This document shows, one piece after another, positions 12,353 to 24,330 of a DNA stretch of 64,000 nt. A program made the translations under genes and the position numbers. Position 1 is the stretch's first letter. Each line of letters starts with the position of its first letter. This DNA comes from Torreya grandis (lineage: Eukaryota; Streptophyta; Pinopsida; Cupressales; Taxaceae): assembly GCA_037957365.1 (NCBI GenBank), contig JARHVA010004227.1, positions 396,001 to 460,000 of the forward strand. The letters run 5' to 3'. The notes under the pieces were generated by a model. That model was not told where the DNA came from. It did no database searches and saw nothing but the letters and a program-made list of their open reading frames with translations.

Positions 12353-13777
12353 TAAAAACCCTCACTTGTCTAGTTCATAGTTCTAGTTTCAAAAGAATTT
12401 ACCATAATCAAATAAAAAAAAATTAAATGATAAGTTTAGTACCCTTGGCTTAGGTTTGCATTGATGACATCTTGATATTAATATCATGACTTTACCTTGG
12501 CAGAGTTGATAATTTCAACATGATCATTGACATATTTTGATTTTTTTTTTTTTATTAACTTGGTATTATAGTTTTTTGAGGTTATATACAAATTTGGTGC
12601 ATAAGACACAAATGATTCACTTAAAATTAAATTATAAGGCATGTTATATTTGATGGTTTGATTTGATAGATATTTCCATTTAATCAACATGTCCTTGCCT
12701 TGTGTTTTGAGAATGGACAAATTTGGAAGAAATATGGAAAAAAAAGATAGTGAAAATGCAAATTAGGTGAAATTTTAGTGAAAATGTTGGAAGCTTCACT
12801 ATTTAATTTAATTTAAAATAATTTATTTTATATTGATAATGTTATTGAACAAATTTTCTATGAATTTTAAGTCCTGACTATCTTAGAAAATCTTATTTGG
12901 CCTACCAAACATGGTGGACATGTCAATCTTGGTAGCCTTCATTATAGAGTTTTGGGAGAATCAATGCTTAATCTAGTCAGCTATTTTTCATTCACCATTG
13001 TAAAAATGAGGTCTGGGGTGGAATCTAAGCTCTACAAATTGTGATTTTCTGTGTCTACATAAATTAGATTATGGGAAATCTTGAAGCTTATCAATTTCAC
13101 TAGAACTTGCTGGTAAACTCATTAGCATGTATGTTATTTTTGTTATTAAAAATAAATTTTATTTAAAGGGATATGATAAAAAAGCATAAATCTTAAAATA
13201 ACGCATGTAAGCTTAATTTTTTAACAAAATATTTCATTCATAAAGTTTAAAAATATGTTTCATTTGGACTTGGTTAACACAGTTGCATACAAATGTTTAT
13301 GTTAGCTGTTTATCTCACATTTGGTTTTAGTATGTAATTTTCAATTTATTTATTTTTATATATGAATGAACATACATCTAACTTAAATATTGTTATGAAT
13401 TCCTTTCATCTACTAATAAAAATTTTAGGTTTCATTTTGCATGTCATAAATCTCTTTCAAAGATTCATGCAGTGATTATTTTTTCATGAAAGTATAATAT
13501 AATAATATAAAATTTTGAATGAAATTTGAAAGGAAATAGTTTCAGTGTCATTGAGATATATAGTTTTCTATTATTTATTTCTCTGAATGAAATGATAACA
13601 CACATGAAGTCTCAATGCTTTAAAATTATTGCACATCTATACTAGATGTTTGGATTTAAAGGGATTTATGGATTTTCATTTTGTATATTGTAAGTCTCAA
13701 CATGAATTTAAAATATTTTAAGTTTTTTTTTAAAGGAAAAAATCTTAGTTTTATTTTATAAGAACCAGTATGCAGTC
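12353..13777. other. AT-rich non-coding stretch left of E2
   Basis: The stretch is very AT-rich, with a poly-T run near 12,541-12,554. A lysine-rich open frame on the minus strand at 12,484-12,720 has a faint chromodomain look (LIKWKYL), but nothing around it supports this. No gene is called. Confidence 0.35.
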
Positions 13778-15207
13778 TATAACTCTAAGAATTTGAATGG
13801 AGCCACTAGGGTTTGTTAGGGGATACACAAGGTACTAAGAAAACACCTAAAAGGATAATAGGCTAAGGGACACAATGGGGCACTTAATATGTATAAAGGC
13901 TATCTAGTTTTACAGTTTGCACCAAGATATAGGCCGACTTGTAAACTAGGTTAGGGCTATTATGATCAAGTACACAAAGGACATAAGTATCTCTAACATG
14001 TATAACCCCAATAAAGAAAGTAGGTGAAAGAAAGAAATTAATGTGTAAAGAATGGAAAATAAAATATCTAAACAAGGGAGCACTAAAAATCAAACAAAAT
14101 GATTCAGAGGCATGTAACCCTATGGAAATGAAATATGATTTCAAATGAAAGATGTTTCTAAAGGGAAAATGCATGTACCAATCATAAATCTAAGATAAAT
14201 GCTTGTTTAGAAATTAAGCTAACCATAACATATAATATATAACCTTATAAATATACTACACTAAAATAGAAAATAATTTCACCTTATAGAACAAGGTGCC
14301 CTCAGATCATGTTCAAATATAATGCAAAAATTATGCCAACTATGAGTCCAAGTTTGATACAACATGGAGGAATACTAAGCTACAGTGTAGAGATCTATCT
14401 AATCCATTATAAAAAAATCTAGGAGGTGTGAAGTATTAACAAGCAAAGTATGTAAATGCCAATCCAAGTACACAAATAGGTGTGATGCCAACTGAAGGAT
14501 CTAAGAGTAAGTAAGAGTATGAGCAAGAATAACTGAGTAGCAGGTGAATCAATCTAGGTTGAAATTAATTATAATTCTATGAATCTCTAAATAGGAGAGA
14601 TTAATAGACATGAGGAACCATGTATCATGTATTATAGGAACTCAATAGAGGTGAATAACTCCTAAGAATCAAGAATAGACTAGGAGAGGTGAAGGGCTAT
14701 CAAGATGTCTAGATGAGAGCCAATAAAATCTAAGAAGATCCAAGAGGAGTCCATAGGATCAAAAGGTAATCAATATAGAAGAGGGAATGAGATGGAGGCA
14801 TGTTTGAACCTCATATAGGGTCTTCAATAGATGGATTCCCCAAGGACTAGCCATTTTTAGACTTTTGGTAATGATTGGGAGTGAAACATGTAGTTCATGC
14901 CATGATGCAACCTAGGCCATGGCTTGGGGATAATGTACTACTTGGTCTAAGGATAGGTCATGGATTAGCTATAAAGGCTCAAAAAGGATCTAGAATGAGC
15001 TTGGGAAGGCCTTAGAAGGTCCCAAGAGGCCCCAAGAGGTGTTGGGAGGTTTAATGGGGTGTAGAAAGGCCTAGAAAGGGGCTCAAAAGTAGGGGAAAAT
15101 CTAAATGATTGAGTAGGATCAAATAAGACTCATAGTGATTGGTATAATGTAAAATGATTAGATATTTAATCATCAAGAGGAGTAGGGTCATAGGAAGTAT
15201 GATTACA
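13778..15207 (-). repeat. E2 3' LTR (copy A)
   Basis: This 1,430-bp block matches 28,561-29,987 and 30,005-31,494 over its full length, for example in ctaagaatttgaatgg, ggataataggct, cttgtaaac and the end block agtatgattaca. On the minus strand it begins TGTAATC after a purine stretch (AGGGG), a plausible polypurine tract. The outer end at about 13,778 is a little degraded. Confidence 0.75.
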
Positions 15208-17779
15208 TATGCCCCTAAGGTACAAGGAGTTAGTGTTCAAATGAATAAGGAGTGTTATGCAATACCTAGAAGCCACACAAAAACAAAGAAAATCAAGAAC
15301 TAAAATGATAAAAGAGAAAATTACCTTCACTTACCTGATAAGGATGATAATGAAATAAGTTGATGACATGATATATGGGTAGAAGTGCAAATTTTACATA
15401 ATCCAAATCCAAATCCATCTCCAACTCTAGCTCCTGTGTAGAAATGACACAATTGATATCAAAACAAATCATAAAATTTAGAATGATAATAACTAGAGTG
15501 TCACCTCTAGTGTTTATTTCATGGGGGAGATGAGTGACCTATATATCCTTAAAGGACGAAATCAGATCATGCACTACCTCAAAGAGAGGGATCAACTCAA
15601 TGCTGAGGACATTCTAGGCATTGGTAAATTGAGACATGGCTGAGAGTTAGATAACCACTAAACATAACACTGCCTAACACATGAGCATTGATCAAATCAC
15701 TAATAATTTCATGACACTTAATGCATTATTTGTCTCAATGCTAAGGAAGTAACCAAATTCAACAAGATCATAGTTCCATGGATCATCAAAAATTGAAGTG
15801 GTACCAGTGGGTCTTGTGTTGCCTCAACTACCACCATTAATGTGAATCACCATAAATAGGTGTACCATGATGGGGGTTGGGGATGCAAGAGGCAATTATA
15901 AAATGATTGTCTCAACACAGAGAAAGATGAGTGAGTTTCAAAACTGAAACAAAGAAAATAAACAAGTTATAATTAAGGAATGAAGACCAATATTAATTTT
16001 GGTATGAGGTGATGAATGGTGGAAGGGTTTCCATGAAGAGATAAAGACCATTTAGTGAATACCAAAGCAAGTTCTAGAGAAACCACAACCACAAATTGTA
16101 CACCTACAAAAACCATAATAAAAAAGGAAGAGGGAGTTTGTAGGGACCAGTTATGAATGAGTAGAGAAACTTTTGACTAAAAAAAGTAGAGAGATCAACT
16201 TTTATCCCAAGGTGTATCTGGTAAGGAGTACATAAGAATGATAAGATAAAGGACCTAAGGGTCCAAGAGGCTAGAATGGTCCCAAAATAGGCCTAAGGAT
16301 GCCTCAAAGAGAGATATAGATTCCACCATTACATCTAAAATGGGCCAAAACCCCTAAGATAGAGGTTTTATGGTTCAATTAGAAATGATAGAATAAAATA
16401 AAAGTTGGGAGGCAAAAAAAAAGGACTCTAGCCTAGGCCACAACCTATGTGGGAAAACCCATGGGCTAAGGGTCTAGTCTAAAAAACATGTGACCTTATC
16501 CACTACTAGGCCACATGTTATGCTATAAACTTGTGGCATGGTTCTCAAGGGCTTAAAATTGGCCCAAAAGGGGCCAAAATATATTAAGAAACCAACCAAA
16601 AAAGGGGGGAAGTGAAGTAGAAGGTGAATACCTATATTTCACTTGATTTTACACTCTAACATCATAATTTAGTTCACATGATTACAAATGTGAAGAGGAA
16701 TTAGAGTGATAGAGGTAGGCGAGTCATCTTAGCTGATAGAGCCACCGTCACTATGCAGTGGCCAATTGGGAGAGTGTCAAAAATGCTAACTATAGTTAGA
16801 GGTGAGGATGGGTGGTATAAGGCACATGAAAGATGAATAACATCTAGGAAAGGGTAGATCAAGTCTCAATCAACTATAACCACTAATCCAAACAACCTAT
16901 ATAAACCACAAAGAAGGAAAGAGGGAGTCAGTAGAGGGATAACTAAAAGAAAGCAGTAGCACAACCAACTAAAAGAAGAAAAAGACTCTAATTATATCCT
17001 GAGGTGCATCTAAGGAGGAATGGATAAGCCAAATGGCCATAGAGACCCAACCTTAACTAGAGGCCTACCCCTAAGGTAGGCCACTACTTAGCCTATGAAG
17101 AGTCCAAACAATATGTAAAATACAAGAATAAGGAGATGGATCATTCATATCCTTAGGTTCACCAATCATGACCCAAAACATGAGAATTTTGAAGGTGGGG
17201 TCATTTTTGGTAAATGAGACTTCTAAACCCAAATAGGTGAGATGATGGTGGCATGTATAATACGTGGGAATAATATTCTTATAAGTTCTCTTATTGATTG
17301 GGTTGCATGTTACACCATGTATGGAATAACATTCAAGATCCACCTTGACAACTTGAGATACCTCACTAGGAGAGGAATTGAGAGTGATAACACCATGATG
17401 GGACAATCATGATAAAAAGGGAGGAGGCTCAACATATAGGGATACATCTTGAAAGAGATATCCTAAGAGTGAAGAACCAACTTGATGCCTGAAAGTAGGA
17501 GATGTTATGGGTCATAAAATAGGTGTGTGAGGAGTGAAAACTAATCAATGCTTATCAAGGTCAAACTATTCATCCTTAAGAAAATAAGGTTTAGAGGCAA
17601 GAGCCTTGTGAAGCCATAGGGCCTTGTGATGAGACAACCAAAGCCTCATCATATGTATTTGTCTTAGCATAGATAAATTCTCAGGGATCTACATCTAACT
17701 CTAAGCTATGAACCTCCCATTCATCCATGAATTAAACCATACAAAATGTTTATGATGTGATGGCTTTCATAGCAATAGT
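15208..17779 (-). other. E2 interior between protease and 3' LTR, no pol domain
   Basis: I searched this 2.6 kb for RT (YxDD, PFGL), RNase H and integrase signatures on the minus strand and found none. An open run of 111 codons at 17,071-17,406 (minus) contains nothing recognisable. The stretch is purine-rich on the plus strand, like the LTR. Either pol was deleted or the family never carried it. Confidence 0.5.
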
Positions 17780-18262
17780 CTAATGATGACCAAGAATCAT
17801 ATTATATGAGATATATAAGTCTAACACACAAAAGTCAATCCTGATAGTCTTGGATTCAAACTTGACCCAAAGCTTCATATTACCCATCGACATAACTATA
17901 TGTTTATTGAAACTAGCACAATTGTGGTGAGAGTCATAAAGCTTCCTATGGATAATACCCAACTCATTGAACACCCACAAAGGCATGATGTTTAATGTAA
18001 CTCCTTCATATATGATGCATCTCTTGATTTGGAATTCATGTACAAAGGTCTTGATGTAGAATGGGAACTTAGCCCTATTTTTAAAAATGAAAGGGTCTAG
18101 TAAATAGGTAGGGTCAAAATATACGATAGATGGGTGAGGGCAGTCAGGGATGTTTGAGTTGAATAACACCTCAACATCATACCATAGTGGTACCTCATGG
18201 GAGAGACAAAACTCATCAAATATGATCCCTCTTTGCTCAAGATAAAGGTAAAGAAGGTACAA
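17780..18262 (-). pseudogene. E2 retropepsin-like protease
   Basis: An open frame of 160 codons on the minus strand carries, near residues 85-105, the sequence CIIYEGVTLNIMPLWVF followed by NELGI. This aligns with the gypsy protease active-site pattern (hydrophobic, D-G/D-S/T-LNI, then a short helix ending LG). The catalytic D-G/S-like position is E-G, so activity is doubtful. The frame ends in YNMILGHH, equivalent to the family YxxILGRPW motif. It lies directly downstream (on the minus strand) of the gag remnant and would cleave the polyprotein. Confidence 0.7.
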
Positions 18263-18316
18263 AATGGAGATTCTAGTTGAGAAGCCCTATAAATCCTCTA
18301 TGATGAAGTATAAATG

Positions 18317-18830
18317 CTACCTACACTGGGGAGGGATATTACACTGAAAATAAAATCTAATTTTTGGATTCCCTACCCTTGTGGGCTGGCTTGAGGTCCC
18401 TACACCACTAGTATATCCAATGGGGTCAGTCACATGACTAGAGTGCATATTGACAAAGCACTCATAACTGATAAGGGCTATGTTAATGCCAAAAATGATT
18501 TTGTTGCTATCATGCTTAGCTTTCCCTTTAGGGTCAGCTAAGGATGAGGAGTCAAAATATGTAGAAGAATGAGAGGAAGAGTGATGGGCCTTAGCCTTGG
18601 ATTTCTTCTTCTTCTTCTTCTTCTTCTTTTCCTTATCATGGTTAGGATGAGGCTCCATGAAAACATACAACTTGTAGTTGGTTTTGGAAAGTGGGGAGTT
18701 CTATGGAGCAGACTAGGTCTTCAACCAAGATTTTGGGTCCAAACATTCCTTATTATAATGCCCCTTAATCTAGTGGAAGTTATATAATTTGGTGGGGTCA
18801 TAAGGATAAAAAATCCACTCCCCTCCTACA
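18317..18830 (-). pseudogene. E2 gag C-terminal part with knuckle and poly-lysine
   Basis: On the minus strand a knuckle-like segment at about 18,720-18,770 reads NFH-stop-IKGHYNKEC, matching the plant gypsy C-X2-H-X4-H-X4-C pattern with the first cysteine changed to tyrosine. It is followed by an open frame (18,317-18,670) with a run of lysines encoded by a (CTT)n microsatellite at about 18,604-18,630, and a serine-rich stretch. The nucleic-acid-binding knuckle would bind element RNA. The poly-lysine run is probably a microsatellite expansion, not a selected domain. Confidence 0.55.
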
Positions 18831-19727
18831 CTCTTTTCAGTGACCTTGTTTTAATTGGCCTCTTACTTAAGACATTAACCTCATGGCCATCCTTCTTATC
18901 CCTATTCTTAATAGGAAAATCAGTGACACCATCATTGGTCACATTATGGTTACAATCTCATTAAGAGGATTACTTTTGAGTCAGCATACATTAAATACCT
19001 ACATGTACCTCAAAGACTTCAATCTTAAGAAAAATTTTATTAGCTTCATCATAATAGCTGGGTTCATGCTTGAGGACCTAAAGCTGAACCTCTTACCTTA
19101 ATAATTTCATGAACATATCATAAAACTGATCATCTAAGAACCTTGTCCCACACGTATGGCTAGTTGAATGCCACCTACATACAAAGTCAAAGTTTGACTC
19201 ACCCTTGGATTGCACCATAAAGGTGAGTGATTGGATACTAAGGTTGAATGGTCTCGAGATATAAAAGTATTAGAGGAAGCCATCTAAAAGGATCTAGAAG
19301 CTAGAAAGAGAATATGGAGGTAGATTCCTAATCCATACATGCCATCAGAAATTCTAACTCTATTGGACTAGCATCTAGAGCCCCATCAAAATTGGGTAGT
19401 TTAGGGATTAGAGTAGGAAGGGAAATAACACACACCCAAGGGGATATAGGATTCTTATGGAGATCCTCATAGGCATAGTTGATAGTGTGTTGGTAATGGG
19501 TTCCCTGAATAGGCCCATACGGGTCATGATGTTTCCTATGGTAGTAGGGATCATCATGACCATGGTATTGAGGGAAATGATATCAAGGTGGCTCTTGATG
19601 TGGGAGACTCTCATGATAGGTATTCTCTTGATCATGAGATAGAGAATGACTATGGGAAAGATATCATTCCTTAAGAGGATGATGAGATGATATGGCATGC
19701 ATAAGGGGATGGTCATGATAACTTAGG
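18831..19727 (-). pseudogene. E2 gag middle part
   Basis: Minus-strand frames contain short gag-like traces such as IPKLPNFDGALDASPIE near 19,390, similar in position to the P-x-F-D-G start of a gypsy capsid domain. Many stops interrupt it. It is cut off at its upstream side by the C1 copia insertion at 19,728. Confidence 0.4.
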
Positions 19728-20615
19728 TGTTAGGTTGTGGAGCTAAAAGCTTTAACTTGTTGCAGACATAGAAAAGGAGGTTGCTAAAGACCCAGAGGAA
19801 TCGGCGTCGGTAGCATGACAGATGTTGGTCATGACCAGTGCAGAAGGCAACAGGTGACGGTAGGGAGTCGGCCGACGTTAGTAACACCAGGCAAGCAGGG
19901 ATCGGCGTCAGTTCCCTGTGTGTTCCAGAACTGTTCATTGCAAGAATAGTTAGTTTAGTAAACGGAGTGTTTGCATGTAAAGGCTATTTTGAGTCTTGAG
20001 CTGCGTGTCTATTATTAGTAAAATAGAAGTCTAAGTTATTGTTTAAGTTTGGGATCTATTTATAGACCCATTGGCATGTATTGTAATGTGTGCTAGTGAA
20101 GAGAACAAAGTGTGTGTTCCTCCTAGTTCCATTATTGAGCTAGAAAGGAAGGCAAGGAAGATCCTTCCATTGTGAGTATGGTCTGTTGAATTGTAGGTAG
20201 CAGGTTCATGGGAGATCAACTTGAAGTACTATAGAGTGCTTGGTGTACTAGCAGGGTTATTACTGACTGGTTGGAGAGGTGAACACCAATTCTGTGTGTG
20301 AGTTGGTTGTTGGGACCATTTTTTTTGTAGGAGAGTGTTTTGAAGAAGAATTACTATACACTTGAGGTGTGGGAAGCCTCTGTAAGGTGGAAGAGTGTGG
20401 CGGCTCTTTATTGTATTCTTTTCTGTACAAGTATTAATATATAAGAGTGTATGTTGTCTCTCATATTTTGTACTATTGGTGAATTCTAGTTGTGTTTCTG
20501 ATTATTTTTGCATGTTTAATTGCTTAAGTTTGGTAATCTTATTGTGCTCTTTTTGAGGAGCAAGATCCTAACAATTGGTACTAGAGCATGTTTGTTGTTC
20601 TAGGGGTACTTGACA
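19728..20615 (+). repeat. C1 5' LTR
   Basis: It begins TGTTAGGTTGTGG and ends GGGGTACTTGACA. An inner terminus CCTAACA at 20,567-20,573 would pair with TGTTAGG and is followed by a fossil primer site, so the LTR seems to have been extended by 42 bp. GACGTC-type palindromes (decayed) lie at about 19,800-19,912 in the presumed U3. A TATA-like CTATTTATAG is at 20,056-20,065. Confidence 0.85.
20056..20065 (+). promoter_or_regulatory. TATA-like box of C1 5' LTR
   Basis: CTATTTATAG lies in the middle of the LTR and is conserved in the 3' LTR at 23,119-23,128. The position suits a U3/R promoter. It is called by sequence and position only. Confidence 0.4.
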
Positions 20616-20675
20616 AGTGGTATCAGAGCCTTGGTTGTAGGTTCAGATCTTGATACCAACAAGTGGTATCAGAGC
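20576..20675 (+). other. C1 primer-binding site with two extra copies
   Basis: TGGTATCAGAGC, complementary to the 3' end of plant initiator tRNA-Met, occurs at 20,618-20,629, two bases after the LTR end, and again at 20,664-20,675. A decayed copy, TGGTACTAGAGC, lies at 20,576-20,587 inside the extended LTR. Spacings are 42 and 46 bp. Confidence 0.85.
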
Positions 20676-20771
20676 TTTTGGTTGGGATACTAACAGGTTA
20701 GATTAGATCTGGTTAGTGTGTTTTGATTACAGGTTACTCGTAGGGGTTTCTGTTTGAGTGGGAGTAGAGCA

Positions 20772-21536
20772 ATGGTAGAAGATAGTAGACTAAGAATGGA
20801 GAAGTTTAATAGTAGGAGGTCCAAGTTCAGGTATAGCAGAATAACCTACTGGAGATATGGAAAGAAAGAGTAGAGAAAAGAAGATTGTTGGTTGGTAGCA
20901 GATCAGCATGAAGGACATGAAGAAGTAGGTGTTGCAGAGTTCATTACACAAGATGCTCTGGTATGTTCTTTGGATCAAGTAGAATCTAGGGTTTTAGATT
21001 CTAGTGCCTCTTTTCATGCATTCCCAAATAGGGTATTTTTTCATGAGTATGTCCAGAGAGACTTTGGAGAAATTTGTTTAGGGGATGGAAAGCCTTGTTA
21101 GATGATTGGCAAAGGGAAAGTGAAGCTGAAACTACATACAGGTAACACATGGGTGTCAAAGGAGGTCATGTAGGTCCCAGTCTTAGAGATGTGGCTAATT
21201 GCTTCAGGAAAGTTGGGTGATGAGAGATGCACAAGAACTCTCACATTGGATGCACTTGAATTAGCAGGTGGTAAGAAAGTAGGTACTCTTTATCTACTTG
21301 CTTATATTACTGATTCTTCTTCTATTGCGAAGATGTGGCTTTGTAGGCTTGGTCACATGAGTAAGAAGGAGATGAATGTTCTTGAGTCAAAGGGTATAGA
21401 TCGATATTTATGTATGCAGAAGAAGAAGGTAACATTTCTTGAGGAATCTGATGTTCATGAAAAGAGCAGGAAAGCCTTGGTTTTTAAGGAGAAGATGATG
21501 GACAGGTATCAGTCACAAGGGCTGAGGAATTCTTAG
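20772..21536 (+). pseudogene. C1 shortened gag-protease-preintegrase frame
   Basis: The ATG at 20,772 matches the start of the C2 gag (both continue into LRMEKFN). After about 15 codons the C1 frame lacks roughly 630 bases present in C2, including the capsid middle and zinc-knuckle. It then resumes with FITQDALVCSLD. The protease reads VLDSSASFHAFPN where C2 has ILDSGSSFHASPN, so the catalytic glycine is lost. A TAG follows GKPC (about 21,099). The frame from 21,189 to 21,536 contains WLCRLGHMSKKEM, the copia GAG-pre-integrase motif, and ends at a TAG. No integrase core follows. Confidence 0.8.
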
Positions 21537-21616
21537 CAGAGCAAGGGTGATTTGGACAAGGGTTTGATCCAAAAGGAGCTCGCGAGTAGAAGTCAGTTCT
21601 CACAAGCAAAACACAG

Positions 21617-21810
21617 AGACCGACGTTGGCATGAAAACTGGTGTCGGCGTCCAGACAGGGACCGACATCAGCTATGTGCAGACCGACGTCGGTGACTCAG
21701 GGTAGATAAACATCGGCATCGGTCATGGTAGAACCGACGTCGGTGATGAGGCATTCGAAGGGAACCAACATCGGTTGGGTGCAAACTAAAATGTGACCGG
21801 CATCGGTCAC
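21617..21810 (+). repeat. C1 internal cluster of GACGTC palindromes
   Basis: Within about 190 bp, ACCGACGTCGGT occurs exactly at 21,682-21,693 and 21,733-21,744. Variants lie at 21,619 (ACCGACGTTGGC), 21,661-21,672 (ACCGACATCAGC), 21,764-21,775 (ACCAACATCGGT) and 21,796-21,807 (ACCGGCATCGGT). Most differences fit CpG decay. The cluster occupies the place of the integrase and N-terminal RT genes. Confidence 0.85.
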
Positions 21811-22189
21811 TGAGATGGATTTTGGGTGGATAGCCAGCTGTCAAGGAGTCTCAAGCACCCATTTGAAGGACTTAAAGGGTAGGTAAGCCTCAAATTCATC
21901 ATTTCCCTTATTTACACTACTTGTTGCTCACTGATGGTAATGAACCAGGAAGTTATTGAAGAAGTAGAACAGTGGGAGCTTGGCATGGATGAAGATGTGA
22001 TTCCTTGGAGAAGAACCAAATAAGGATTTGTTGGTAGAGTTGCTAGCTAGAAAGAAGCACTGAGAGACGAATGGATGTTCAATATAAAGAAGAGTAGAAA
22101 TGGGTACATGAGATGGAAGATCAGGGTATATGGTCTTGAGTAAGCTACAGGGCAATGGAGGTTTGATCATTGTGTTTCTCTTTACCAGG

Positions 22190-22720
22190 TTGGATAATAT
22201 TAGCTACATTATCCTATTACTGTATGATGTGCTTGTTGCAGGGTTACATATATAGGTATTGCTGAACTAAAGGTAAAGCTAGTTCAGGGGTGTGTCATGG
22301 AGAATCTAGGAGTAGCAAGATTCTTTGGCATGAGTGTGTTCTAGGGATATGGAAGGTCATATGTTGACTTTGTTTCAGGATGATTGTGTGAGACCAGTTA
22401 GCACGCCAATGGTTGGACAGTTCACAGAACAGGTGTCTTGATTCACATAATGAGGTTGAGTGCATGGTATGTACTAAACCTGAGTTTTCCCAAGCAGTGG
22501 GAGTTGTCAGAAAGTTAGAGCCAATTCGATAAAGAAGCATTGGAGGGCAGTTCAGTGGATTCTTAGAGGGACCAGCAGCAGGTGCACATGTTATGCAGGG
22601 TCAAGTTATTTTCCACATGGTTTGTAGATGCGTATGTGGTAGGTAATTTGGATGACAGGTTTTGCACTACAGGTTTTGTGGTGCATAGTCTTCAGGGGTG
22701 ATCTTGAAGAGGGATACAAA
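22190..22720 (+). pseudogene. C1 RT end and RNase H remnant
   Basis: Scattered plus-strand fragments match the end of copia RT and the RNase H that follows. LYDVLVAG at about 22,218 corresponds to the YVDDMLVAG region with a deletion. MENLGVARFFGM at about 22,296 matches the conserved KDLGxxxxxLGM block. MVCTKPEFSQAVGVV at 22,464 and FVDAYVVGNLDD with TTGFVV at about 22,621-22,690 match the RNase H start (family YVDxDYAGxxDxRxSTTGY). The second D of the first RNase H motif is changed. Frames shift between fragments. Confidence 0.65.
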
Positions 22721-22790
22721 GCCAAGGGAACAAACAAGATGGTGTACAGGTATAGGTATAGTTGCAGCTATTTATCTCCAAGTGGGAGAT

Positions 22791-23682
22791 TGTTAGGTTA
22801 TGGAGCTAAAAGCTTCAACTTATTGCAGACATAGAAAAGGAGGTTGCTAAAGAACCAGAGGAACCGGTGTCGGCAACATGACCGATGTCGGTCATGACCA
22901 GTGCAGAAGGCAATCGGTGATGGCAGGGAGTCGACTGACATCGACAGCACCAAGCAAGCAGGGACTGGCATCAGTCACCTGTGTGTTCCAAAACTGTTCG
23001 TTGCACGAACAGTTAGTTTAGTGAACAGAGTGTTTGCATGTAAAGGCTTGTTCGAGTCTTGAGCTGCATGTTTATTATTAGTAAAATAGAAGTCTAAGTT
23101 ATTGTTTAATTCTGGGATCTATTTATAGACCCATTGACATGTATTGTAATGTGTGCTAGTGAAGAGAACAAAGTGTGTGTTCCTCTTAGTTCCATTATTG
23201 AGATAGAAAGGAAGGCAAGTAAGATCCTTCCATTGTGAGTATGGTCTGTTGAATTGCAGGTTGCAGGTTCATGGGAGATCAACTTGAAGTACTATAGAGT
23301 GCTTGGTGTACTAGCAGGGTTATTACTGACTGGTTGGAGAGGTGAACACCAATTTTGTGTGTGAGTTGGTTGTTGGGACCATTTTTTTGGTAGGAGAGTG
23401 TTTTGAAGAAGAATTACTGTACACTTGAGGTGTGGGAAGCCTCTATAAGGTGGAAGAGTGTGGCGGCTCTTTATTGTATTCTTTTCTGTACAAGTATTAA
23501 TATATAAGAGTGTATATTGTCTCTCATATTCTATGTTATTGGTGAATTCTATTTACTTGTGTTTTTGGTTATTTTAGCATGTTTAATTGCTTAAGTTTGG
23601 TAATCATATTGTGCTCTTTCTGAGGAGCAAGATCCTAACAATTAGTACCAAAGCATTTTTGTTGTTCTAGGGGTACCTGACA
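22791..23682 (+). repeat. C1 3' LTR
   Basis: It begins TGTTAGGTTATGG right after the polypurine tract at 22,778-22,790 and ends GGGTACCTGACA. Like the 5' copy it includes the inner CCTAACA (ending 23,640) and the 42-bp extension with a decayed primer site (TAGTACCAAAGC). It is followed directly by the target duplication TTAGG. Confidence 0.85.
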
Positions 23683-23687
23683 TTAGG

Positions 23688-24330
23688 TCCCCATGGTGTT
23701 GGCCATAAGCCACAAGATGGGGGTCTATATGAGGGTGTTTATATTCAATATAAGCATCCCAAGGGTCTTCATTCTACAGGTGGTAATGAAAATCAACATG
23801 ATCATTAGAGACTCTAATGGAAGGTCTAGGAGGATGGGAAGACTCCATGGGAAGTAGATGCCTCATTGAGTCAAGATTATTATGTATCTCAACATAAACA
23901 TGAGGGGGTTCTTACTAAAGAGTCTCATAATAAGAAAGAGGCAAGGGACTCGAATGATAACTAGTCAAGGCACTCGAACTAGACTAGATGTGATCTCTAT
24001 TTCCAGATGAAGAATGTCACATATTCCTAGGGGAAGAAAAATGATCTTCATTCACATGAAGCCTCTTACAATAATCATCAATGATTATGACTAACACATT
24101 AGTCCTTAATCATTAAAGGGGGTCATATTCACCCTTAATAAGTGAATGAAATTTGGGTTCAAGTCTCAAGAAGGTATCCTTAGACAAGTAAAGCTCATAG
24201 TAGTGGAAAGGTGAGTGAGCCCATTGGTTATAGATATGCCAATATTATTCCTATAGAACATGAGAAGGTTAAGGTTACTATATTCCTCTTAGGTCTTATG
24301 TTGTCTATGGCATTCCATTATAGCCTCATC
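23688..24330 (-). pseudogene. E2 gag fragment between the two copia insertions
   Basis: This 640-bp remnant of E2 has no clear motif but continues the same sequence character as 18.8-19.7 kb. It is bounded by the target duplications of C1 (left) and C2 (right). Minus-strand frames contain many stops. Confidence 0.4.

Larger units (their letters stand above)
19728..23682 (+). mobile_element. C1: non-autonomous Ty1/copia element
   Basis: The element is bounded by two LTRs of 888 and 892 bp and by the target duplication TTAGG (19,723-19,727 and 23,683-23,687), inserted in the gag region of E2. Inside are a primer site, a shortened gag-protease frame, a segment rich in GACGTC palindromes in place of integrase and most of RT, a scrap of RT and RNase H, and a polypurine tract AAGTGGGAGAT just before the 3' LTR. 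It is clearly related to C2 but has lost most of gag. Its LTRs differ at more positions than those of C2, so C1 is the older insertion. Confidence 0.9.

Noticed and set aside
12484..12720. Open frame with LIKWKYL, resembling a chromodomain
   Set aside because: Only one short motif, no integrase beside it, and the frame is dominated by AT-rich codons and a poly-T/poly-K run.
9600..13700. Search for a host gene in the least annotated stretch
   Set aside because: I looked for long frames, splice-like exon blocks and known motifs on both strands and found none. Short exons cannot be excluded by eye.
18569..18787. Leucine-rich plus-strand open frame
   Set aside because: It is the reverse of the (CTT)n poly-lysine tract of the E2 gag remnant.
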